This document shows, piece by piece, positions 26,941 through 35,513 of a stretch of 64,000 nt of DNA (the stretch's first letter is position 1; each line of letters begins with the position of its first letter). The stretch comes from Pirellulales bacterium (GTDB taxonomy: Bacteria; Planctomycetota; Planctomycetia; Pirellulales; Thermoguttaceae): contig JAFGDS010000005.1 in NCBI GenBank assembly GCA_016931995.1, forward strand, positions 20,212 through 84,211. Reading direction: 5' to 3'. The translations under genes and the position numbers were made by a program. Under the pieces are notes generated by a model. The model was not told where the DNA came from. It saw only the letters and a program-made list of their open reading frames with translations, and did no database searches.

Positions 26941-29900
26941 GTGGTGACCCAGCAACGTCTTGACAATGGCGACGCGCCGTCGCCCGCCCAATCGCAACGG
27001 ATAGGGCGAATCGCCGAGCGGTTCGAGGCGGCGTGGAAAGCGGGTCGGCGGCCGAGTATCGAGGAGCATCTTCGCGACGCGGCGGCGGACGACTACGTCC
27101 CGCTGCTGGCGCGGCTTCTGGCGGTCGACGTCGCGCAGCGCCGAGGCCACGACGATCGGCCGACGGCGGAAGACTACCGGGCTCGGTTCGCGACGCACGA
27201 GGAACTGATCGAAGCCGCCTTGCGCCTTGCGGCCGTCCCTTTCGAGAAATCGGAGGAGTCGACCTATCCGGGAACCCGCTCGCTCGAGCGGCGCGCTTCG
27301 GGCGACTTGTCGGCGACGGTGCCGTTCTCGTCGAAGTCGCCTCCGGCTTCGCCTCCGGCTTCGCCTCCGGCGGCCATGCCGTCCCGGCTCGGCCGCTATT
27401 CCGTGCGAGGGCAGTTGGGCGAGGGCGGATTCGGCGCCGTCTATCTCGCCCAGGACGACGAGCTTCAGCGCCTGGTGGCCATCAAGGTGCCGCACGCCGA
27501 TCGATTCCGGTCGAGTTCGGACGTGGACGCGTTCCTGGAGGAGGCCCGCACGGTGGCCAAGCTGAGTCACCCCGCGATCGTGCCGGTGCACGACTTCGGG
27601 CGCGAGGAGGACGGGACGTGTTTCGTCGTGATGCGGTACGTCGAGGGGCGATCGTTGGCCAACCTGATCCGATCGGAGCGGATTGGGCCGGCGCAGGCGG
27701 CAAGGTTGATAATTCCCATCGCCGAAGCGCTGCACTACGCCCATCAGCAAGGCATCGTTCATCGCGACGTCAAGCCGGGCAACATCCTTATCGACGCGGC
27801 GGGCAGGGCGCTCGTGGCGGACTTCGGCCTGGCTCTTTCCGAGGAAGATTTCGGCAAGGGGAAACACTCGGTCGGAACTCCCGCGTACATGAGCCCGGAG
27901 CAGGCTCGCGGCGAGGGGCACCTGGTGGATGGGCGGTCGGACATTTTCAGCCTTGGGGTGGTCCTGTACGAGTTGCTCACCGGCGTCCGTCCGTTCCGCG
28001 GCGGCAGCATGCAAGAGACTCTGGATCGCGTTCGCTCGCTCGAGGTCCGTCCTCCAAGACAGTACGACGACACCATCCCGAGGGAGTTGGAACGGATCTG
28101 TCTGAAGGCGTTGTGCAAGCGCGCGTCGGATCGCTACAACACGGCGGGAGACATGGCCCAGGACCTTCGCCAATGGACCGTCGAGGCGGAGACCGCGCCG
28201 GCGCGGACCTCGTCGGTCGAGGCGGCGGCGCCGGCCCCCCGGCTGGCCCAGGTGGTTCCCAAGGGTTTGCGATCGTTTGACGAAAACGACGCCGACTTCT
28301 TCCTTCGGCTCTTGCCGGGGCCGTACGACCGGGACGGCCTGCCGGCGACGATCCGTTTCTGGAAAGCGGCGGTCGAGCAGACCGATCCCGACAAGACGTT
28401 TCGCGTGGGCATGCTTTACGGCCCCAGCGGTTGCGGCAAGTCGTCGCTGGTGCGGGCTGGCCTGCTGCCCTTGTTGGCCGACCACGTCGTGGTCCTGTAC
28501 GTCGAGGCGACGCGCGACGACACGGAGATGCGGCTTGCGCGCGGTCTGGCGAAACGGTTTCCGGGTTTCGCGGACGGCCAGAGCCTGGTCGACGGGCTGA
28601 CGAGGTTGCGGCGCGGAGAGGGAATCCCGCCGGGCAAGAAGCTGCTAATTGTATTGGATCAGTTCGAGCAGTGGCTCCACACGCGCAACGACTACGCGGA
28701 GCAACCGCTGGTGCGGGCCTTGCGGCAATGCGACGGGGGCCGGATCCAATGCATCGCGACCGTCCGCGACGATTTCTGGATGGCCGCCACGCGGTTCATG
28801 CACGACCTGGAAATCCCCCTGCTCGAATCCCACAACAGCGCGGCGGTCGATCTGTTCAACGTGCCCCACGCCCAAAAGGTGCTCGCGGACTTCGGACGCG
28901 CGTTCGGGCAACTGCCGCCCGAGCCGATGCCGCTCTCCAAGGACCAGTCGCAGTTCATCGCGAACGCCGTCGACGGCCTCGCGCAGGACGACCGCGTCAT
29001 CTCCGTCCGGCTGAGCCTGTTTGCCGAGATGGTCAAGGGCAAATCCTGGACCCCCGCCACGCTCAAGGAGCTCGGCGGCGCCGAGGGGATCGGCCTGAAG
29101 TTTCTCGAGGAGACCTTCAACGCCACCCATGCGCCGCTCGAGCAACGCCTGCACCAGAAGGCCATCCGCGCCGTGCTCGCCGCGTTGCTGCCCGAGCCGG
29201 GAAGCGATTTGAAAGGCGCGATGCGGTCGCGACACGACCTGATGCAGGCCGCGGGCTACGCGGATCGGCCAGCGGATTTCGACGCCGTGGTGCGGATCCT
29301 GGATGAGCTTCATCTCGTGACGCCCACGGACCCGAAGCAGCTCTCCCTGGACGATTCGGTGTCGCGGGACGAGCCAGCCGCGGACGAGACGTATTATCAG
29401 CTCACGCACGACTACCTGGTGCCGTCGCTTTTTGAATGGCTCAACCAAAAACGCCGCGAAACCCGCCGGGGGCGCGCCGAATTGCTGCTGGAGGAGCGCA
29501 CCCAGCAGTGGACGCAGTCGCGGCACGATCGGCTGTTGCCGTCGCTACGGGAGTCGCTGCTCGCGGCGATCTTCACGCGCCGCCGCGGGCGGACGCCCGC
29601 GCAGCGGAAGACGCTCCGCCGCGCGTTTCTCGTCCACGGGCGGAGGCTACGACATATCCAGATACTCCAGATAGGCTTTCTGCACTTCCAGCGCGACCAA
29701 CTGGTATGCCAGCTTCCGTTCGTAAGACGCCCGGGCCTGATCGCACTGCGCCTGCCGCTGTCGCGCGCCGCGGCGCCCCCCCGTGAAGATCGGGATCCCC
29801 AGGTTCACGCCCACCGACCATTCCTGTCGGTCGTTCGGATTCAGGTAGCCGCCGTCGTCGTCGATGGTCGCCATCCGGCCGAACAGACTCAAATCCGGAA

Positions 29901-30228
29901 AATAGTCCGCCCTGGCCAGCTTGCGCTCCAGGTCGGCAATCTGAACGCCGATCCGCGCCTTGGCCAGCTCCGGACGTTGGACCATGGCCTCGCCGAGGAT
30001 GGCGGGCAATTCCACGTCCCGCCGGTGGGCGACCAGCCGGCCGTCGGCGATGTCAAACTCCGTTGCCGCGTCCATTCCCATTGCCTGCCGCAGGGCTTCG
30101 TGGGCCAGCACGGCGGCCTGCCGCGCGCCGACCCGCTCGCTCTCGGCCATGTACCGGATGGCCTGCACCCGATGCAGGTCGACGGTCGTGACGTACCGAT
30201 CGCCCTGGTCCAGCAGGGCGCGGATTAG
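26941..30228 (+). CDS. Ser/Thr protein kinase-STAND ATPase, 3' end apparently lost
   Basis: Starts at GTG (26941, or 26944, better spaced from GGGAGG). Conserved part: an N-terminal helical region; a Ser/Thr kinase at about 150-410 with GEGGFGAVY, VAIKVPHAD, HRDVKPGN (~274), DFGLA (~294) and the APE-like AYMSPEQAR. It then has a STAND/NACHT-type ATPase with Walker A GPSGCGKSS (~493) and Walker B LLIVLDQFEQW (~570), and a helical region ending TPAQRKTLRRAFLVHG (~900). In relatives I know, this point is followed by a membrane segment and a repeat or sensor domain. Here the frame runs for another ~195 codons through the antisense strand of the TolC gene, so that tail is almost certainly not a real domain. 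Three 12-bp tandem repeats encode SPPA units before the kinase domain. Confidence 0.85.
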   Translation: MVTQQRLDNGDAPSPAQSQRIGRIAERFEAAWKAGRRPSIEEHLRDAAADDYVPLLARLLAVDVAQRRGHDDRPTAEDYRARFATHEELIEAALRLAAVPFEKSEESTYPGTRSLERRASGDLSATVPFSSKSPPASPPASPPAAMPSRLGRYSVRGQLGEGGFGAVYLAQDDELQRLVAIKVPHADRFRSSSDVDAFLEEARTVAKLSHPAIVPVHDFGREEDGTCFVVMRYVEGRSLANLIRSERIGPAQAARLIIPIAEALHYAHQQGIVHRDVKPGNILIDAAGRALVADFGLALSEEDFGKGKHSVGTPAYMSPEQARGEGHLVDGRSDIFSLGVVLYELLTGVRPFRGGSMQETLDRVRSLEVRPPRQYDDTIPRELERICLKALCKRASDRYNTAGDMAQDLRQWTVEAETAPARTSSVEAAAPAPRLAQVVPKGLRSFDENDADFFLRLLPGPYDRDGLPATIRFWKAAVEQTDPDKTFRVGMLYGPSGCGKSSLVRAGLLPLLADHVVVLYVEATRDDTEMRLARGLAKRFPGFADGQSLVDGLTRLRRGEGIPPGKKLLIVLDQFEQWLHTRNDYAEQPLVRALRQCDGGRIQCIATVRDDFWMAATRFMHDLEIPLLESHNSAAVDLFNVPHAQKVLADFGRAFGQLPPEPMPLSKDQSQFIANAVDGLAQDDRVISVRLSLFAEMVKGKSWTPATLKELGGAEGIGLKFLEETFNATHAPLEQRLHQKAIRAVLAALLPEPGSDLKGAMRSRHDLMQAAGYADRPADFDAVVRILDELHLVTPTDPKQLSLDDSVSRDEPAADETYYQLTHDYLVPSLFEWLNQKRRETRRGRAELLLEERTQQWTQSRHDRLLPSLRESLLAAIFTRRRGRTPAQRKTLRRAFLVHGRRLRHIQILQIGFLHFQRDQLVCQLPFVRRPGLIALRLPLSRAAAPPREDRDPQVHAHRPFLSVVRIQVAAVVVDGRHPAEQTQIRKIVRPGQLALQVGNLNADPRLGQLRTLDHGLAEDGGQFHVPPVGDQPAVGDVKLRCRVHSHCLPQGFVGQHGGLPRADPLALGHVPDGLHPMQVDGRDVPIALVQQGAD
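27337..27372 (+). repeat. 12-bp tandem repeat x3 in the kinase coding region
   Basis: TCGCCTCCGGCT at 27337-27348 and 27349-27360, and TCGCCTCCGGCG at 27361-27372, encode SPPA-SPPA-SPPA in the linker before the kinase domain. The unit keeps the frame, so copy-number changes would alter only linker length. Confidence 0.9.
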
Positions 30229-30972
30229 GCGTTCGATCGCGCTCAATTGGCCGACCGCGTCGTCCATGACCAACGTCAGCTCCCGCGCCAGTTGCACGCC
30301 GAGGTACGCCTGCGTCACGTCGAAGGCCGTCTGCTGCTTCGATTTCGCAACGTCGGCGCTGGCGGCCCGAACGCCCAGCTGCGCCTGCCGGTAGCGGCCG
30401 TCGATCTTGCCGCCGGTCCACAACGGCTGGACCATCATCAACTCCGTCGAGAGGCTGTTCTCGCCCAGCAGGCCGACGCGGAACTTGTCGGGCAGCGCGT
30501 CCAGCGCCGCCTGCTTCACCACGCTGAAAGGCGGAACGTTGGGGTTGTCCAGCGCGGCGGCCGCCGCGGCGCTGCCCGCCTGGCGGGCAATGCCAAAATA
30601 CGCCGCCGCGTCGGAGAAGACGTCTCCCACCTCGCCGGTGAACGGGCTGGGAAAGTCAACCGACCGCGGCTGGTCCAGATGGGCGTACCGAGCCCCGAAT
30701 CCGATCTGAGGGAGGTAATACGATCTCGCGACGTCGCGCTGCCCAGCCGCCGCCCCCAATGCCGAGGACCGCGCGCGGATGGCAGGCTGATTGCGAAGCG
30801 CCACGTCGATGCACTCGTCGAGCGTGAAGGTATACGTCGGCGGGCCGGCCGGTACCGGCGCCGGCGGCATCTGCGCCGAAAGCCGTTGCGGCGCCGCCAG
30901 TATGCAGAGGAAGACGACAGGCACAACGACCGCATCCTGCCGAACGCGCCGCGGACGAGGCGATGGGAACAT
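29647..30972 (-). CDS. TolC-family outer-membrane efflux protein, C-terminally truncated
   Basis: 441 residues with a signal peptide and two OEP-type repeats. The first starts YTFTLDECIDVALRNQPAIRA and contains PLWTGGKIDGRYRQAQLG; the second includes QRPELAKARIGVQ and WSVGVNLGIPIFTGGRRGA. The protein stops at EVQKAYLEYLDMS, in the middle of the long helical barrel. Normal TolC proteins continue ~70 residues (the last helix, with a YxxGxxxLxDLLDA-like stretch). The stop codon lies exactly where the convergent kinase gene loses its own homology, so one deletion probably truncated both. Whether the product still forms a channel is doubtful. No partner pump genes adjoin it; an intact TolC homologue is at 36427. 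Confidence 0.82.
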   Translation of the reverse strand: MFPSPRPRRVRQDAVVVPVVFLCILAAPQRLSAQMPPAPVPAGPPTYTFTLDECIDVALRNQPAIRARSSALGAAAGQRDVARSYYLPQIGFGARYAHLDQPRSVDFPSPFTGEVGDVFSDAAAYFGIARQAGSAAAAAALDNPNVPPFSVVKQAALDALPDKFRVGLLGENSLSTELMMVQPLWTGGKIDGRYRQAQLGVRAASADVAKSKQQTAFDVTQAYLGVQLARELTLVMDDAVGQLSAIERLIRALLDQGDRYVTTVDLHRVQAIRYMAESERVGARQAAVLAHEALRQAMGMDAATEFDIADGRLVAHRRDVELPAILGEAMVQRPELAKARIGVQIADLERKLARADYFPDLSLFGRMATIDDDGGYLNPNDRQEWSVGVNLGIPIFTGGRRGARQRQAQCDQARASYERKLAYQLVALEVQKAYLEYLDMS

Positions 30973-31173
30973 CGTCGGTGAACCCCTTTCGTTTCGGTGT
31001 GAGGCAACCCATGCCTACTACCCCAACGCTCACTATCGGCCGTTACAATGCGGACAATCAGGATTCGCCACACAATCGTTTAACTTCGCGCTGCTTCTCC
31101 AGTTTATCTCGTCTTTGGACGAAGGTGGCGTCGAAGGTGGGCGTCGGCGGCACGAGGTTCTTGCCGGAACCGA

Positions 31174-31974
31174 TCACTTGGCCGCGAGCCGATCGGGAAG
31201 GAACTGGTGATCGGCGTTGAACAACCGGCGGTAGCCCAGCAGGACGACGCCCGCCGTGCCGAGGGTGCTCGCGGCCGCGATGAAGAACATGATGGCCACC
31301 TGGTAGCGGACGGCCATGTTCGGGTCGACGCCCGAGAGGAGCTGGCCGGTCATCATGCCGGGCAGGCTCACGATGCCCATCACGGTCATTGCGTTGATCG
31401 TCGGGATGAGGCCCGTGCGGATGGACTGCTGGACGATCTCGCGGGCGGCCTCCCAGCGCGTCGCGCCCAGGGCCAGCAGGGTTTCGATCTCGGTTCGCCG
31501 TTGGGCCATTTCGCCGCAGAACCGGTTCAGCCCGAGCGACACGCCGTTGAGCGTGTTGTGCAGGATCATGCCGAGCATGGGGATGGCGTATTGGGCGCGG
31601 TACCACGGGTCGGGGCGCACCACGGCCGCCAGCGCCACGCCGGTCACCAGCCAGGAGCACGCCCAAATGGCCACCACGCTGTCCAGCCCCATGCCTGGAT
31701 AGCGCCGCTCGCCGCGGCCCATGGCCACGACGCCGGCGATCACGGTCATGGCCATGGCCAGGCTGAAGATGACGTACCACGCCCTGTCTGGCGCAAAGAC
31801 CCACTTCAACACCATGCCGATCAGGAGCAATTGCACGACGCACCGCAGCGACGCCCACAAGAGCCGGCCGTGGAGCCCCAGACGTAGCACGATGGACAGC
31901 AAGGCGCTGGCGACGATCAGCGTCGTGGCCACGCCTAGTTGCCCAAGCGACAGTTCGATCAGATCGCCGTTCAT
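31174..31974 (-). CDS. fetB: FetB/YbbM-type ABC exporter permease
   Basis: 266-residue inner-membrane protein of the UPF0014 family, about six or seven helices. It carries the family blocks RCVVQLLLIGMVLKWVF, IPMLGMILHNTLNGVSLGLN, TLLALGATRWEA and GIVSLPGMMTGQLLSG. In E. coli FetAB is linked to iron export and oxidative-stress resistance; related proteins have been called metal or lipid exporters. The start at 31974 overlaps the stop codon of the upstream ATPase gene as ATGA, so the two subunits are translationally coupled. Confidence 0.9.
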   Translation of the reverse strand: MNGDLIELSLGQLGVATTLIVASALLSIVLRLGLHGRLLWASLRCVVQLLLIGMVLKWVFAPDRAWYVIFSLAMAMTVIAGVVAMGRGERRYPGMGLDSVVAIWACSWLVTGVALAAVVRPDPWYRAQYAIPMLGMILHNTLNGVSLGLNRFCGEMAQRRTEIETLLALGATRWEAAREIVQQSIRTGLIPTINAMTVMGIVSLPGMMTGQLLSGVDPNMAVRYQVAIMFFIAAASTLGTAGVVLLGYRRLFNADHQFLPDRLAAK

Positions 31975-32648
31975 GTTTCGTCTCCCGCCGAGAGCCGGCC
32001 CGCGCACATCCGCCATGGCGCGATACCCAGCCGCTCGACCTGGGCGGCGTCGTGGCTCACCCAAACGATCGCCCTGCCGTCGGGCGCCGCGGCGATCCAA
32101 TCCACGAGCCACCGCTCGACCGCTTGGGCGGTTGCCGGGTCCAAAGCGGACGTCGGTTCGTCCAGGAGCAACACCGTCGGATCGAGCGCCGCGGTCCGCA
32201 CCAGCGCCGCTATCTGGGCCTCTCCGCCGGAGAGATCGCCCGTCTTTTTGTCCAGAAACCCAGTGTCCCGACCCAACGTCTGGAACATCGCCTCCGCGCG
32301 GTTGGTGTCGAACCGCTGCCCTCGCCGCAGCGCAATCGCGTACGGCCGGGCCAGCGCCTCGCGGACCGTCTGGCCCAACAGCGCCGGCCGCTGGTGGAGG
32401 TAAGCGACCTGGCTACGGAAGCCGGGCACGCGGTCGCGCCGGGCGGGCTCGCCGCGCAGACGGACCTCGCCGGCGTCCACTGGGTCCAACATCGCCATCG
32501 CCCGCAACAGCAGCGTCTTGCCCGAGCCCGACGGACCCGACACGCCGATGATCCGCCCGGCCGGCACCGCCAACGAGACGTGGTCCACAAGCCACGCCTC
32601 CGCCCGCGGCGCGCGCCGCGCGATCCCCACGGCTTCCAGAAGCGGCAT
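31971..32648 (-). CDS. fetA: FetA-type ABC exporter ATP-binding subunit
   Basis: 225-residue ATPase. Walker A is SGPSGSGKTLLL, the Q-loop is YLHQRPALLG, the signature is LSGGEAQIAALVRTAAL (degenerate after LSGGE, as usual for FetA), Walker B is VLLLDEPTSALD, and the switch is VSHD. The start at 32648 begins MPLLEAVGI and fits the family length. An earlier in-frame ATG at 32684 would add 12 basic residues. It is the first gene of the fetAB pair. Confidence 0.9.
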   Translation of the reverse strand: MPLLEAVGIARRAPRAEAWLVDHVSLAVPAGRIIGVSGPSGSGKTLLLRAMAMLDPVDAGEVRLRGEPARRDRVPGFRSQVAYLHQRPALLGQTVREALARPYAIALRRGQRFDTNRAEAMFQTLGRDTGFLDKKTGDLSGGEAQIAALVRTAALDPTVLLLDEPTSALDPATAQAVERWLVDWIAAAPDGRAIVWVSHDAAQVERLGIAPWRMCAGRLSAGDET

Positions 32649-32676
32649 GATGTTTTCTCTCTTCAACGCACGATAG

Positions 32677-32713
32677 GGTGGCACGGCCTTCGCTGCGTTC
32701 AGGCCGTGCCACC
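32677..32713. repeat. 13-bp inverted repeat in the fetA/efflux spacer
   Basis: GGTGGCACGGCCT (32677-32689) and AGGCCGTGCCACC (32701-32713) flank the 11-base loop TCGCTGCGTTC. The arms are exact. It lies in a divergent spacer, so it is not a terminator for either gene. It may be another short repeat family or a regulator site. Confidence 0.85.
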
Positions 32714-32756
32714 GAAACCGCTCCCCTTGACCCCGTTTCGCCCGAAAAAAACCTCG

Positions 32757-32785
32757 TTTTCGGTCCGTCCGTTCCTTGGTATAAT
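32757..32785 (+). promoter_or_regulatory. Extended -10 promoter for the MacAB-TolC-like operon
   Basis: TGGTATAAT (32777-32785) is an extended -10 element with perfect TATAAT (32780-32785). The -35 position (32757-32762, TTTTCG) is poor, as is usual when an extended -10 is present. The leader would be ~33 bases. Confidence 0.55.
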
Positions 32786-32824
32786 AAGAGAATCGGCTTC
32801 TCGGGTACAGAGAGTGGGCCCGCC

Positions 32825-34099
32825 ATGAGGACTTTTCTGATTGCGATTGTTTTGGCCGTCGTCGGCGGATTGGGCACGGTGGGCGTGCTCAAAATCCGCG
32901 ACTTCTGGCGCGAGCGGCACAAGCCCACGTTCCACGAGGCCAAGGTCGCCCGCGGCGAGATCGTGGCCGTCGTGAACTCCACCGGCACGGTGCAGCCGGT
33001 GATCAAGGTGCCCGTGGGGACATTCGTCTCGGGACCGATCAAAGAACTCTTGGCTGATTTCAACGATCACGTCAAGGAAAAGCAGTTGATGGCCCAGATC
33101 GACCCGCGGATCTACAAGGCCGCGGTTGCCCGCGACGAGGCTTCGCTGGCCACGGCCCGGGCGGAGCTCGCGCGGGTGACGGCGCTGCGTCAGCAGGCGA
33201 TCAACGACGAGCGCCGGGCCGAGCAGCTCCGCAAGATCAATCCGGACTACCTGGCCGAGTCGGCCATGGACCAATACCGCTTTGCCCGGCAATCGTACGA
33301 CGCGCAGCTCGATGTGGCCCACGCGGCGATCAAGCAGGCCGAGGCCATGCTGGAGAACTCGGAGGCCAACCTCGAATACACGAACATCCGCTCGCCGGTG
33401 GACGGGATCGTCATTGCCCGGAGGATCGACGAAGGCCAGACGTTGGCCGCGCAGTTTGCCACGCCGGAGCTGTTCATCGTCGCGCCCAGGATGGAGGAGG
33501 AGATGTACGTGTACGCCTCGGTGGACGAGGCCGACATCGGCATGATCCGCGAGGCGCAGCGTCAAGACGCCCCGGTCGAGTTCACCGTCGACACCTGTCC
33601 GGAGGACCTTTTCAAGGGACGCATCGCGCAGGTCAGGATGGACCCCACCGTGCTGGAGAACGTCGTGACCTACCCCGTCGTCGTCACAACGCCGAATCCT
33701 GACCTGAAGTTGATGCCCGGCATGACGGCGAGCATCTCGTTTCGCGTGGGCCAGAAGTCCAACGTGTTAAAAATTCCCAACGCGGCGCTGCGATTTTACC
33801 CCAAGCCCGAGTTCGTCCATCCCGACGACAAGGACATCCTCGAAGGCGCCTCGGACGACGAGAAGGTGGCGGATAACGAAGAAGAAGGTCAAGACGAAGA
33901 CGCGAAGAACCGCCGCTCCGCCTCGCAGAAGGCCGACGCCGGCCGCAAACGCCACCAGCGACACGTCTGGGTCCTCGAAGACAACTTGCTAAGGGCCGTG
34001 CCCGTCACTATCGGCCTGAGCGACAACGAATACACCGAACTCGTCAAGGGCGACCTGAAGGAAGGCCAGGCCCTCGTGACGAGGGTGGAAGAACCGTAG
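32825..34099 (+). CDS. MacA-like periplasmic adaptor (HlyD/RND-type membrane fusion protein)
   Basis: 424 residues. An N-terminal membrane anchor (MRTFLIAIVLAVVGGLGTVG) is followed by a lipoyl half-motif (VNSTGTVQPVIKVPVGTFVSG), a coiled-coil hairpin (about 85-175), the second half (NIRSPVDGIVIARRIDEGQ), a beta-barrel and a membrane-proximal domain. A highly charged insert (EEEGQDEDAKNRRSASQKAD, about 360-380) separates the last two parts and is unusual. It links an inner-membrane pump to an outer-membrane channel. The next genes are a MacB-type permease (four bases away), an ATPase and a TolC, so this is a complete tripartite system. Confidence 0.9.
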   Translation: MRTFLIAIVLAVVGGLGTVGVLKIRDFWRERHKPTFHEAKVARGEIVAVVNSTGTVQPVIKVPVGTFVSGPIKELLADFNDHVKEKQLMAQIDPRIYKAAVARDEASLATARAELARVTALRQQAINDERRAEQLRKINPDYLAESAMDQYRFARQSYDAQLDVAHAAIKQAEAMLENSEANLEYTNIRSPVDGIVIARRIDEGQTLAAQFATPELFIVAPRMEEEMYVYASVDEADIGMIREAQRQDAPVEFTVDTCPEDLFKGRIAQVRMDPTVLENVVTYPVVVTTPNPDLKLMPGMTASISFRVGQKSNVLKIPNAALRFYPKPEFVHPDDKDILEGASDDEKVADNEEEGQDEDAKNRRSASQKADAGRKRHQRHVWVLEDNLLRAVPVTIGLSDNEYTELVKGDLKEGQALVTRVEEP

Positions 34100-34103
34100 A
34101 ACC

Positions 34104-35351
34104 ATGCACCTCCTCATCACCCTCCGAATCGCCCTGCGGGCTTTGCGTAAGAACAAGCTCCGCGCCACGCTGACGATCCTCGGCGTCGTCATCGGCATCG
34201 CCGCGGTGACGGCCATGGTTTCCATCGGCCAAAGCGCCAGCGATCTGGTCCAAGGACAGTTCGAGGCCCTGGGCACCAACGTGATCGTGATCTTCTCCAG
34301 CGGTCACCGCCGCGGACCGGTCCAGCAGGGCCAGGGCGCCATGCCCAAGCTCACCGCCAGCGACAGCGAGGCCATCGCCACCGAGTGCCCCGCCGTGCTG
34401 GCCGCCTCGCCCATCGTGGGTTTTGGCGGGCAAGTGGTCTACGGCAATTCCAACTGGCGGCCACGCGAGATGGTCGGCGTTGGGATCGACTACCTCACCG
34501 TGCGCAACTGGTCGCTCCGGCACGGCGGCTTCTTCACCGACCGCGACATCACGTCGGCCGCCAAGGTTTGCGTCATCGGCCGGACGATCGTCGCCAAGCT
34601 CTTCCAGACGACCAATCCACTGGGCGAAACCATCCGCATCCGCAACATCCCCTTCCGCATCATCGGCATCCTCGAAACCAAGGGCGCCAACCTGGTCGGC
34701 GAGGATCAAGACAACGTCATCATGATGCCGCACACCACGGTGGCCAAGCGGTTGCGGCACACGTCGTTCGAGGCGGTCGACGTCATCCTCGTCTCCGCCC
34801 GGGCGAACGACCGCATGTCGGAGGCGGAAAACGAGATCCGCCAGCTTCTGTTCGAGCGGCACAACATCCCGCCGGGCGAGCCCGCCGACTTCGAAGTGAA
34901 GAACACGACCGAGATCGCCAAGGTGCTCGACATCATCACCGGCACCATGACCCTCTTGCTCTCGTCCATCGCCGGCATCTCGCTCGTGGTCGGCGGCGTG
35001 GGCATTATGAACATCATGCTCGTCTCGGTGACCGAGCGCACCCGCGAGATCGGCGTCCGCATGGCCGTCGGCGCCCGCGGGGGCGACATCCTCCGGCAGT
35101 TCCTCATCGAGTCGGTGCTCCTGGCGATGATCGGCGGATTGATGGGCTTCGCGCTGGGCGTGGGCCTGTCCGTCGGACTGACGGCCATCATCAACACCTT
35201 CATGAACTCCGTGAAATGGCCCACCGTTATCTCGATACCCGCCGCCGTGCTGGCGATCGTCTTCTCCAGCGCGGTGGGCATCGTTTTCGGATTCTACCCC
35301 GCTTGGCGCGCCTCGAAGCTCGACCCGATCGAGGCGTTGCGATACGAGTAG
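34104..35351 (+). CDS. MacB-type ABC transporter permease
   Basis: 415 residues: one N-terminal helix in LRKNKLRATLTILGVVIGIAA, a large periplasmic MacB_PCD domain (about 45-270), then three helices of the FtsX fold with GGVGIMNIMLVSVTERTREIG and the C-terminal PAWRASKLDPIEALRYE. In E. coli MacB the ATPase is fused to the permease; here it is a separate gene (35514). MacB-type pumps work as mechanotransducers that push substrates from the periplasm through TolC, commonly macrolides, lipopeptides or siderophores. Substrate unknown. Confidence 0.92.
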   Translation: MHLLITLRIALRALRKNKLRATLTILGVVIGIAAVTAMVSIGQSASDLVQGQFEALGTNVIVIFSSGHRRGPVQQGQGAMPKLTASDSEAIATECPAVLAASPIVGFGGQVVYGNSNWRPREMVGVGIDYLTVRNWSLRHGGFFTDRDITSAAKVCVIGRTIVAKLFQTTNPLGETIRIRNIPFRIIGILETKGANLVGEDQDNVIMMPHTTVAKRLRHTSFEAVDVILVSARANDRMSEAENEIRQLLFERHNIPPGEPADFEVKNTTEIAKVLDIITGTMTLLLSSIAGISLVVGGVGIMNIMLVSVTERTREIGVRMAVGARGGDILRQFLIESVLLAMIGGLMGFALGVGLSVGLTAIINTFMNSVKWPTVISIPAAVLAIVFSSAVGIVFGFYPAWRASKLDPIEALRYE

Positions 35352-35424
35352 TCATCCTGAGCGAAGCGGAGGATCTCCGTCGCGTCGAAGGACCTTCCAG
35401 ATCCTTCGCTTCGCTCAGGATGAC
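35351..35424. repeat. Family B inverted pair inside the efflux operon
   Basis: A unit at 35351-35377 (GTCATCCTGAGCGAAGCGGA...) faces a reverse-complement-like unit at 35399-35424 (...TCGCTTCGCTCAGGATGAC). The first unit begins on the last base of the permease stop codon. The pair separates permease and ATPase genes of one operon. Confidence 0.85.
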
Positions 35425-35513
35425 GAGGAAACGGCCTTTTGCCCAGAGCATCAGCGATTGTCCTTCCACACAACACCCATCTTGTTAATCCTGTCAATCC
35501 TGTCCAATTGAAT

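Noticed and set aside
29650..30228. A ~195-residue basic C-terminal domain of the kinase-STAND protein
   Set aside because: It is the antisense reading of the TolC gene, whose minus-strand translation has clear family motifs. The tail is compositionally odd and matches no fold.
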